From a bacterium (GTDB lineage Bacteria > Verrucomicrobiota > Verrucomicrobiae > JAJYAR01): a DNA stretch of 16,945 nucleotides. The DNA lies in contig JAJYAR010000015.1 in the NCBI GenBank assembly GCA_021779435.1, positions 1-16,945 on the forward strand, in the 5' to 3' direction. The position numbers and the translations under genes are program-made. The notes below the pieces were generated by a model. That model was not told the origin of the DNA and did not search any database. It saw only the letters and a program-made list of their open reading frames with translations. Positions 1 to 6,426 of this stretch are shown in pieces. Numbering within the stretch: the first letter of the stretch is position 1; each line of letters opens with the position of its first letter.

Positions 1-1
1 C

Positions 2-406
2 GGCATCATTGAAAACGCGACCGAGAAAGGCTTCGCGGTATCGCAAGCCGCGGGCAAGGCGCTAGGATTGCCGGTGGTGAATCCGGCCAAGGCCGGCGTG
101 GATTTCCTGACAATCTACGCCATCGGCCTCGGGCCCACATCGCCGATCGTCGCATCGGGCACGGCCGCGCCCTCGACTCCGCTGGCCAACGTGGTTCTGC
201 CGACGGTGGTGACGTTCACTACGACGAATCCGTTCAACCCTTCGGTGACTGCGACGCCCAGTTTCGTCGGTCTGGCGCCGGGCTTCGTCGGGCTCTATCA
301 GGTCAACGTGCAGGTTCCCGTCAACTCGCCCACGGGCGATTCTGTGGGGATCTTCCTGGTCAATGGCGGACAGATCAGCAATACGGTTAATATCGCAGTG
401 AATTGA
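2..406 (+). CDS. C-terminal part of a secreted protein with a TIGR03437 (Solibacter-type) domain, 5' partial
   Basis: The reading frame is open from the left edge and ends at TGA 404-406, giving 134 visible residues; the true start lies outside the window. The visible part is rich in V, T, P, G and N, with the phrases DFLTIYAIGLGP, GLAPGFVGLYQVNVQVP and a final VNIAV. That pattern is typical of the beta-sandwich C-terminal domain TIGR03437, found at the ends of many large extracellular proteins in Solibacter and relatives, often after beta-propeller, Ig-like or protease domains. The role of this domain is not known, and the catalytic or binding part of this protein cannot be seen here. The next gene starts inside this gene's stop region, so the two are probably co-translated. 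I am confident of the domain family and have no view on the full protein's function. Confidence 0.8.
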   Translation, partial: GIIENATEKGFAVSQAAGKALGLPVVNPAKAGVDFLTIYAIGLGPTSPIVASGTAAPSTPLANVVLPTVVTFTTTNPFNPSVTATPSFVGLAPGFVGLYQVNVQVPVNSPTGDSVGIFLVNGGQISNTVNIAVN

Positions 407-1569
407 CCGAGCGGATCTACTACAACGACAGCTACCGGCGCCTGTTCCGGGCTCGCATTGAAGAAGTGAGCCCGGACGGCCGCGCCGTTTACTTGAACCA
501 GACAGCGTTCTACCCCAGTTCCGGTGGGCAGCCGTTCGACATCGGCATGCTTGGCGGGGCGAGGGTGGTCGACGTCGTTGACGAAGGTGAGCGGATCGCT
601 CACATCGTCGAAGGCGCGGCCGGAGTGCCGAGCGAGGATGTGGAAGGCGCGATCGACTGGGACCGCCGGTTCGACCACATGCAGCAGCACACCGGCCAGC
701 ACCTTCTGTCGGCCACATTCGTGGATGTTTTGGGCGCCGCGACGCTAAGTTTCCATCTGGGCGATACAGTCTCGACGATCGAACTCAATATTCCGGCGCT
801 CGACGCCGAAGCCGCCGCGCGCGTGGAGCGGCGAACGAATGAGCGCGTGATGGAGGCGCATCCGGTGACCGTCGCGTTCCGGGACGCGTCCGAAGATCTT
901 GGCCTGCGCAAGGCGACGGAGCGGACAGGGATGGTCCGGCTTGTCGAAATCGAGGGACTCGACCGGAGCGCGTGCGGCGGCACCCATGTGCGCTCGACCG
1001 CGGAGATCGGCTGCGTGCTGCTGCGGAGGCAGGAGAAGATTCGCGGGCGCGTGCGGATCGAGTTTGTTTGTGGCTATCGGGCGCTGAAGGCGGCGGGGGA
1101 GGATTTCGCCACGTTGTCTGAAGCGGCGCGGGTGCTGGCGATGCCCGCGCGAGAAGTCCCAGCAGGTGCGCTTGCATTGAAGCAGCGGCTGGAGGAGGCC
1201 GAGAAGGCGCGAAGAAAGTTGGCGGGCGAGTTCGCGACGGCGCGAGGCTTGCGGGCCTGGGAAGAAACGCCGGCGAGCAAGGACGGCAAGAAGAGGCGTG
1301 TGGTGCGCGCGGCGGCGCTCGACGATGAGGTCAGGGCGGAAGCGACAGCGTTCACCAGCCGCCCCGGCGCGCTGTATCTGGCTTTGTGCGAAGCGCCGTC
1401 GGCGGTGCTGTTGGCCGTGAGCGAAGACGTGCGGCCGGCGGCGGGCGAACGAGTGAAACAGGCGCTTGCGGAATTGGGCGGGCGCGGCGGCGGAAGCGCG
1501 CGGATGGCGCAAGCAAGCCTGAGCGATGCGGCGAGGCTGAGCCTCGCGGAGGAACTGCTGTTAGTCTGA
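403..1569 (+). CDS. alaX: Alanyl-tRNA editing protein, AlaX type with DHHA1-like C-terminus
   Basis: This is a 388-residue free-standing relative of the alanyl-tRNA synthetase editing domain. Such proteins hydrolyse Ser-tRNA(Ala) and sometimes Gly-tRNA(Ala) in the cytoplasm. The N-terminal part (1-90) is the AlaRS-like beta-barrel with SSGGQPFD at 39-46. The zinc-binding editing core follows: HTGQH at 96-100 gives the HxxxH pair, and CGGTH at 191-195 gives the CxxxH pair, so all four ligands are present. A charged, helical stretch at 255-285 links to a DHHA1-like end (about 300-388), as in the long AlaX-L class. The start is TTG at 403, sharing TTGA with the upstream TGA. It is the only start codon before the conserved N-terminus, because an in-frame TAA lies at 388-390. 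The next gene begins 7 bases after its stop. The family is certain; the exact tRNA substrate is inferred. Confidence 0.93.
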   Translation: MTERIYYNDSYRRLFRARIEEVSPDGRAVYLNQTAFYPSSGGQPFDIGMLGGARVVDVVDEGERIAHIVEGAAGVPSEDVEGAIDWDRRFDHMQQHTGQHLLSATFVDVLGAATLSFHLGDTVSTIELNIPALDAEAAARVERRTNERVMEAHPVTVAFRDASEDLGLRKATERTGMVRLVEIEGLDRSACGGTHVRSTAEIGCVLLRRQEKIRGRVRIEFVCGYRALKAAGEDFATLSEAARVLAMPAREVPAGALALKQRLEEAEKARRKLAGEFATARGLRAWEETPASKDGKKRRVVRAAALDDEVRAEATAFTSRPGALYLALCEAPSAVLLAVSEDVRPAAGERVKQALAELGGRGGGSARMAQASLSDAARLSLAEELLLV

Positions 1570-1576
1570 AGGGCGG

Positions 1577-4483
1577 ATGAAACCGTCCTCCCGGCGCGAC
1601 TTTTGTGTGCGGCTCGGCTCGGTGCTCGCGCTGAATCCCCTCGGCCACACGGCTCCGATTGGTCTTTCCGCGGAGCGTCTGCACGAGGCGCCGTGGCGCG
1701 TGGCGGACGCGGAGGGCAGTTCCCTGCCCTCTTCCGTCCGTGTCGATCGCGCATGGAGCGGAAACCGCTGCCAGGCCACGCTGACCAATTCAGGGACATC
1801 GAGCGTGCGTGTCGGCGAGGTGACGCTGTTTTCGCTTGAGCATTCGTTGCCCGCGGACACCGGGCTCTACGGCGAGAGCTTTCAGATGCTCTCGCAGACC
1901 GCCGGAACGCTGGGCAAGCCCGAAGACCTCGGCATGTCCGAGGCGCGGCACTATCGGATTCCGCAGCCGGCCGGGGCGATCGAGTTGACCGGGTTGATGA
2001 CGATCGAGCCGCCGGGCGAGCCCTGCACGATGCTTGCGTTTTCCTCCTGCCACCGGTTTGCCGGAAGGTTTGCGGTATTCCCCGGCCGCATCGACGTCAC
2101 CATCGACGGCGAAGGATTGGAACTGAAGCCGGGCCAGAGATGGACGCTCGAAGAACTCGTCTTCGCGCAAGGCGAGGACCGAGAAGCGCTGCTCGATGGG
2201 CTGGCGGCGCGCATCGGGGAACAGCATCCGGTGAAGTTGCCTCCCCATCCGCCGGCGGGTTGGTGCTCCTGGTACTGCTTCGGCCCTCGCGTGACGGCGG
2301 CGGATGTGCTTGCGAATCTGGACGCGATCGCAAAGCAGATGCCGGGGCTGCGATACGTGCAACTTGACGACGGCTATCAGGCGGCGATGGGGGATTGGCT
2401 TGAAGCAGGCGCGGCATTCGGTGGCGGGATGCGCGAACTGCTTGCACAGATCCGCGCGCGGGGGTTTGAACCGGCGATCTGGGTGGCGCCGTTCATCGCC
2501 GAAGCAAGCTCGCGCGTGTTCAGCGAACATCCGGACTGGTTCGTGCGCGATGCGGACGGCAAGCCGCTGCCGTCGAACCGGGTGACGTTCGGCGGATGGC
2601 GTCGCGGGCCGTGGTACGCGCTCGACGGGACGAATCCTGAAGTTCAGCGGCATTTCGAGACGCTGTTCCGCACCATGCGCGAGCAGTGGGGCTGCACCTA
2701 CTTCAAACTCGACGCGAATTTCTGGGGCGCGATGCACGGCGGGCATCATTTTGACCGGCGCGCGACGCGCATCGAGGCGTACCGGCGCGGCATGGAAGCG
2801 GTGCGCCGCGGGGCGGGCGATGCTTTTCTGCTTGGCTGCAATCATCCGGTGTGGGGATCGTTCGGGCTGATCGACGGCTCGCGCGCTTCGAACGACATCG
2901 GGCGGAAATGGGAGCGGATCCGCGACTGCGCGCGCGAGACGCTGGCGCGGAACTGGCAGAACGGGCGGCTATGGTGGAACGACCCGGACGCGGTTGTGCT
3001 GATGGGAAACCTGAGCGACGATGAGATCCGCTTTCATGCGACGGCAACTCTGGCCAGCGGTGGCCTCATGCTTTCGGGCGACGACCTCACCAAGCTGCCG
3101 ACGCAGCGCCTGGCGATGTTAGGCAAACTGCTGCCACCGGCGGGCGCGGCGGCGAAGTTCCGCAAGCTGGACTCGACAGCCGGTGAGATTCCGCTCGACG
3201 GAGCGGGCGCGGTGTGCCTGTTGAACTCGCACGACGCGCCAGAGCCGGCGAGGGTCACGCTCGAAATGCGAAGCCGTGTAAGCGACTACTGGACCGGCGA
3301 GGCGCTGGGCGTCCGTGAGCGCGGCGTTATGACTCTGCCCGATCTGCGGCCTCACTCAGGACGCGTGCTGATCGTCAAACCCGGCGAGCACGCCTTCGAC
3401 GTGGCGGCGTTCGACCGCGCGCGGGTGCTGCGCCAAGCAGAGAAATTTCTTGCCGAGAAGCCGGAGACCGTGACCGCGACTTCTTCGCCGCGCAGCGCCG
3501 GCGGGCCGCACGATTATTTCTCCGAAGGCGACTACTGGTGGCCGGATGCGAAGAATCCCGGGGGCCCGTACATCCAGCGCGACGGAATGTCGAACCCGGA
3601 CAACTTCGACGGGCACCGCCGCGCTCTGCTTCGGTTCAGCGTCGAGATGCCGGCGTTGGCCGCGGCCTGGAAAATCAGCCGCGACAAACGCTACGCCGCT
3701 CATGCCGCCGCGCACCTGCGCGCCTGGTTTCTCGACCCCGCGACGCGCATGAACCCGAGCCTGCAGTACGCGCAGGCGATTCACGGGCGCGTGACGGGCC
3801 GCGGAACAGGCATCATCGATACGATCCATCTGGTCGAGGTGACGCGGGGTGCGCTGGCGCTCGAAGACTCCGGTGGGCTGACGGAGGCGGAACTGGCAGG
3901 CGTGCGCGCGTGGTTCGGCGAATATGTCGAGTGGCTAACCACGCACCCGTACGGACACGCCGAGCGCGACGCGAAGAACAACCACGCGACGTGTTGGGCG
4001 ATGCAGACTGGCGCATTCGCCGTGTTTTGCGGCAACCGCGCCGTGGCGGACGATTGCGTCGCGCGTTACAAGACCATCCTGCTGCCGCGTCAGATGGCGC
4101 CTGACGGAAGCTTTCCGCTCGAATTGCGGCGGACCAAGCCGTATGGTTACTCGATCTTCAACCTCGAGGCCATGGCCACGCTGTGCCAGGTGCTGGCGAC
4201 GCCGCTCGATAACCTGTGGCGTTTCGAGTTGCCCGACGGACGTTCGATCCGGCGGGGCGTCGAGTATCTCTACCCGTTCCTGGCGGACAAGAGCAAATGG
4301 ACTCACGCGGCCGACGTGATGTATTTCAACGTCTGGCCGATGCGGCAGGCAAGCCTGCTGTTTGCCGGCTTCGAATTCGACGACGAAGCGTACCTCCAGC
4401 TCTGGCGGAGACTGCCGGCGGATTCGAGCGTCGAAGAAGCGGTTCGGAATTTCTTCGTGCGCCAGCCGGTGTTGTGGGTGTAA
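1577..4483 (+). CDS. Tat-exported fusion of GH36 alpha-galactosidase and alginate-lyase-family domains
   Basis: This 968-residue protein has two enzyme domains in one frame. Residues 4-9 (SSRRDF-like) followed by a hydrophobic stretch to about 31 look like a twin-arginine signal. The GH36/melibiase part spans about 50-600: GWCSWYCFG at 228-236, QLDDGYQ at 262-268, the presumed nucleophile D379 in FKLDAN, the presumed acid/base D440 in SRASNDIG, and NDPD at 468-471. It ends in a typical C-terminal beta-domain with WTGEALG. From about 612 the sequence matches the alginate lyase family (PF05426, as in PL5): YFSEGDYWWPD at 648-657, FLDPATRMNPSLQYAQA at 718-733, the NNH motif at 801-803 and a Tyr at 856/858 as likely catalytic residues. 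A GAAGGG ribosome site at 1568-1573 overlaps the alaX stop. The likely role is periplasmic breakdown of an acidic, alpha-galactosyl-bearing polysaccharide; the substrate is inferred only. Confidence 0.88.
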   Translation: MKPSSRRDFCVRLGSVLALNPLGHTAPIGLSAERLHEAPWRVADAEGSSLPSSVRVDRAWSGNRCQATLTNSGTSSVRVGEVTLFSLEHSLPADTGLYGESFQMLSQTAGTLGKPEDLGMSEARHYRIPQPAGAIELTGLMTIEPPGEPCTMLAFSSCHRFAGRFAVFPGRIDVTIDGEGLELKPGQRWTLEELVFAQGEDREALLDGLAARIGEQHPVKLPPHPPAGWCSWYCFGPRVTAADVLANLDAIAKQMPGLRYVQLDDGYQAAMGDWLEAGAAFGGGMRELLAQIRARGFEPAIWVAPFIAEASSRVFSEHPDWFVRDADGKPLPSNRVTFGGWRRGPWYALDGTNPEVQRHFETLFRTMREQWGCTYFKLDANFWGAMHGGHHFDRRATRIEAYRRGMEAVRRGAGDAFLLGCNHPVWGSFGLIDGSRASNDIGRKWERIRDCARETLARNWQNGRLWWNDPDAVVLMGNLSDDEIRFHATATLASGGLMLSGDDLTKLPTQRLAMLGKLLPPAGAAAKFRKLDSTAGEIPLDGAGAVCLLNSHDAPEPARVTLEMRSRVSDYWTGEALGVRERGVMTLPDLRPHSGRVLIVKPGEHAFDVAAFDRARVLRQAEKFLAEKPETVTATSSPRSAGGPHDYFSEGDYWWPDAKNPGGPYIQRDGMSNPDNFDGHRRALLRFSVEMPALAAAWKISRDKRYAAHAAAHLRAWFLDPATRMNPSLQYAQAIHGRVTGRGTGIIDTIHLVEVTRGALALEDSGGLTEAELAGVRAWFGEYVEWLTTHPYGHAERDAKNNHATCWAMQTGAFAVFCGNRAVADDCVARYKTILLPRQMAPDGSFPLELRRTKPYGYSIFNLEAMATLCQVLATPLDNLWRFELPDGRSIRRGVEYLYPFLADKSKWTHAADVMYFNVWPMRQASLLFAGFEFDDEAYLQLWRRLPADSSVEEAVRNFFVRQPVLWV

Positions 4484-4498
4484 GTCAGGCGGCTTTGC

Positions 4499-6142
4499 TC
4501 AGGCGGAGCCTCCGGCGCCTTTGGCGGAGCGCTTGGGTGCTGGGGCGCGCGGCTCTTTAGGAGTCTTGCGTTCCTTCGCCGATCCGCTACGGCCGGCTTT
4601 GCCCAACTGGCCGGTGAGGGCTTCGGCGATGCGGGCCTGTTGCCGCTTGCGCTCCGAGGGGTCCTGAATGGCGTCGACGGTCTGGATCACGAGCAGCCAC
4701 TTATTGCCATATTCGAGATGGCTGTTCTTCTCCTCGGCCGCCTTGCGGTAGACGTCTTCCCGCTGTTGGAAAAGGCGCTGGATGTAATAGACGAGAACGG
4801 TGCCTGCGGCGGTGACGGTGCCTTTGGTGACCGCGCCCTTGCCGTCGGAGAAGAACATGGCGGCGAGGCCGGAAATGAGTACGACGAAGCCCACGCCGAC
4901 GCAGATGGCCCAGAGCTTCCAGACCAACTCAGCCTGGCGCGTGAGGGACTCGTACTGCTTCTGGAGGTTGTCGCGAAAGAAGCGGAAGCTGTCCTCGATT
5001 TTGGAGAAGCGCATCTCATCGCCGCTGAAGAAGCCGGTTTGGGGCAAGTGCTGGAGGAACTGCGTGGGGGCGGCGGCGGCGAGGGCGGTGACGTTGGGGA
5101 GCGTGGGGGCGCCGCGGGCGGGCCGCGCACCTCCTGCAGGCGGAGCTGGAATGAGGGTGCCAAGCGGCGCGCCGCAATTGTCGCAATAAACCGCGGCGGG
5201 GTCGTTAGCAGCCGAGCACGTCGGGCAGATGCGCTTCGTCTTCTCACCAGACACGGGGGCGACGCGGACGGTTCCTTCGGCGCCGGGGGCCGAACGCGCT
5301 GGGCTGCGGCGGGGAGGCAGGGTCCAAGCGGGGTCGTCGGGCGAGGCGGCGTGGAGAGCGTCCGCGAAGGCGGAGAGCGTGGGGAAGCGGTCGGACGGTT
5401 CGGCGGAGAGTTCCTTGTTTAGGACGCGGTCGATTTCCGTGCCGAGGATGGGGTTCACGGACGAAGCAGGCGCGACGCGGTGGTTGAGGATATTGAAGAA
5501 GACGTTTGGGATGGTTTCGGCGGCGAAGGGGTTCACGCCGGTGAGGGCTTCGTAGACGACCGTGGCGAGCGAGAAGCCGTCGCTGCGGCCATCGAGGCGC
5601 GCTCCTTCGCCGACGATCTGCTCGGGCGACATGTAGAGCGGCGTGCCGAGGATGGTCCCAACCTGGGTGCGGCTGCCGCCGGAGGCTCGTTTGGCGATAC
5701 CGAAGTCCATGATCTTCGAGCCGCCACGCTCGAGCACCATGATATTGGAGGGCTTGACATCGCGATGGACGATTCCTTGGGTGTGCGCGTAGCCGAGGGC
5801 GTCGGCGATCTCGGCGACAGTGCGCAGAAACTCGCGGCCTTTCATGGGCGGGCCGAGGGCAAGGGCGTTTTCGAGGTTGCGTCCTTTGAGATACTCCATC
5901 GCGATGTAGAGTGTGTCGCCGTCGCGGCCGACGTCGTAAATGGTCACGATCGACGGGTGGTGGAGCTGCGCGGCGGCCTGCGCTTCGGCCACGAGGCGGC
6001 GCGAGTATTCGGGGTCGCCGCCGGCCTCGATGGCCTTGATGGCGATCTGGCGCTCGAGGGCGGGATCGTAGGCGCGGTAAACCACACCCATCCCACCGCG
6101 GCCGAGCTCATCGAGAATCTCGTAGCGGCCAAGTGTGGCCAT
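4499..6142 (-). CDS. Membrane-anchored Ser/Thr protein kinase with zinc ribbon and two-helix membrane module
   Basis: The 547-residue protein begins with a complete Hanks-type kinase domain (about 7-265): glycine loop LGRGGMG at 13-19, K36, alpha-C E53, HRD at 126-128, DFG at 146-148 and SPE at 172-174. All catalytic residues are present, so it should be active. A Pro/Ala-rich linker leads to a CxxC...CxxC zinc ribbon (C306, C309, C320, C323). A region at 375-515 then has a charged helix, two hydrophobic segments (about 411-431 and 443-457) separated by about ten residues, and another helix. This would place both ends in the cytoplasm with almost nothing outside. The module resembles the two-helix membrane domain linked to TRADD-N proteins (inference). 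There are no PASTA repeats. The tail (520-547) is Lys/Arg/Pro/Ala-rich. The start ATG 6142-6140 has no Shine-Dalgarno site but lies 6 bases after a TACAAT box. It converges on the GH36 gene with a 15-base gap. Confidence 0.92.
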   Translation of the reverse strand: MATLGRYEILDELGRGGMGVVYRAYDPALERQIAIKAIEAGGDPEYSRRLVAEAQAAAQLHHPSIVTIYDVGRDGDTLYIAMEYLKGRNLENALALGPPMKGREFLRTVAEIADALGYAHTQGIVHRDVKPSNIMVLERGGSKIMDFGIAKRASGGSRTQVGTILGTPLYMSPEQIVGEGARLDGRSDGFSLATVVYEALTGVNPFAAETIPNVFFNILNHRVAPASSVNPILGTEIDRVLNKELSAEPSDRFPTLSAFADALHAASPDDPAWTLPPRRSPARSAPGAEGTVRVAPVSGEKTKRICPTCSAANDPAAVYCDNCGAPLGTLIPAPPAGGARPARGAPTLPNVTALAAAAPTQFLQHLPQTGFFSGDEMRFSKIEDSFRFFRDNLQKQYESLTRQAELVWKLWAICVGVGFVVLISGLAAMFFSDGKGAVTKGTVTAAGTVLVYYIQRLFQQREDVYRKAAEEKNSHLEYGNKWLLVIQTVDAIQDPSERKRQQARIAEALTGQLGKAGRSGSAKERKTPKEPRAPAPKRSAKGAGGSA

Positions 6143-6148
6143 TGGCCG

Positions 6149-6154
6149 ATTGTA
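6149..6154 (-). promoter_or_regulatory. Candidate -10 box (TACAAT) for a leaderless kinase transcript
   Basis: On the minus strand, TACAAT matches the TATAAT consensus at five of six positions and is followed by six bases (CGGCCA) and then the kinase ATG. A transcript starting about seven bases after the box would begin at or next to the ATG, which fits the lack of any Shine-Dalgarno sequence. I could not find a good -35 element at 16-18 bases spacing, so this rests on the -10 box and its position. Confidence 0.4.
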
Positions 6155-6370
6155 ATCCAGATCGAGATACCGGACGTTGGGCCGGAGACGGCGAGGGAGC
6201 CGGGGCAGCCGATCTTTCCGGCGACAAAGCGCTTCGCGTTGAGAAGGCGTTCGGCGTGAAGATGGGCGCGCTCATTCGGATTCAGGCATCCTACGACGCT
6301 ACGCAGACCCGCAAACGCGAGAGAAAAATCCGAGTTCGGCGATTCCAGCCCCAGAGGAACTTCGTGTGCG

Positions 6371-6399
6371 TTCGTGGTCCTCCGCGTCCGCGCTACACT
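6371..6399 (+). promoter_or_regulatory. Weak candidate promoter for dnaE
   Basis: TACACT at 6394-6399 is a fair -10 hexamer. Seventeen bases upstream is TTCGTG (6371-6376), a poor -35 match sharing only the first TT with TTGACA. Transcription would start near 6406, giving a leader of about 20 bases before the ATG at 6427. The leader has no purine-rich ribosome site. Confidence 0.3.
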
Positions 6400-6426
6400 G
6401 TTCTCAGTCCTCCCCCGCATTTGGTC

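Larger units (their letters stand above)
6143..6426. other. Divergent intergenic region between the kinase gene and dnaE
   Basis: This is the longest gene-free stretch in the window (284 bases). It holds a candidate -10 box at each end, one facing the kinase gene and one facing dnaE. The dnaE frame stays open through it back to 6133, but the encoded residues do not resemble the start of any polymerase. I see no tRNA, no clear repeat and no convincing small gene in it. Confidence 0.6.

Noticed and set aside
1790..2845. Open frame of 351 codons on the minus strand inside the GH36 gene
   Set aside because: It is fully covered by the well-supported GH36 domain with catalytic motifs; its Arg/His-rich product has no domain character.
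3380..3420. Frameshift or lost stop codon as cause of the GH36-lyase fusion
   Set aside because: Reading frame, codon use and amino-acid character run smoothly through the junction, and both domains look complete; it remains a formal possibility.
4487..4526. G+C-rich near-palindrome at the GH36/kinase junction as a terminator
   Set aside because: Pairing is imperfect, no T-run follows on either strand, and most of it is kinase coding sequence.
5480..6259. Open frame of 259 codons on the plus strand opposite the kinase
   Set aside because: The kinase on the other strand has every catalytic motif; this frame is Gly/Glu/Val-rich shadow sequence without a plausible start context.
6133..6426. 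A 98-residue N-terminal extension of DnaE
   Set aside because: The frame is open, but the residues do not resemble any polymerase and homology to DnaE starts right after the ATG at 6427.
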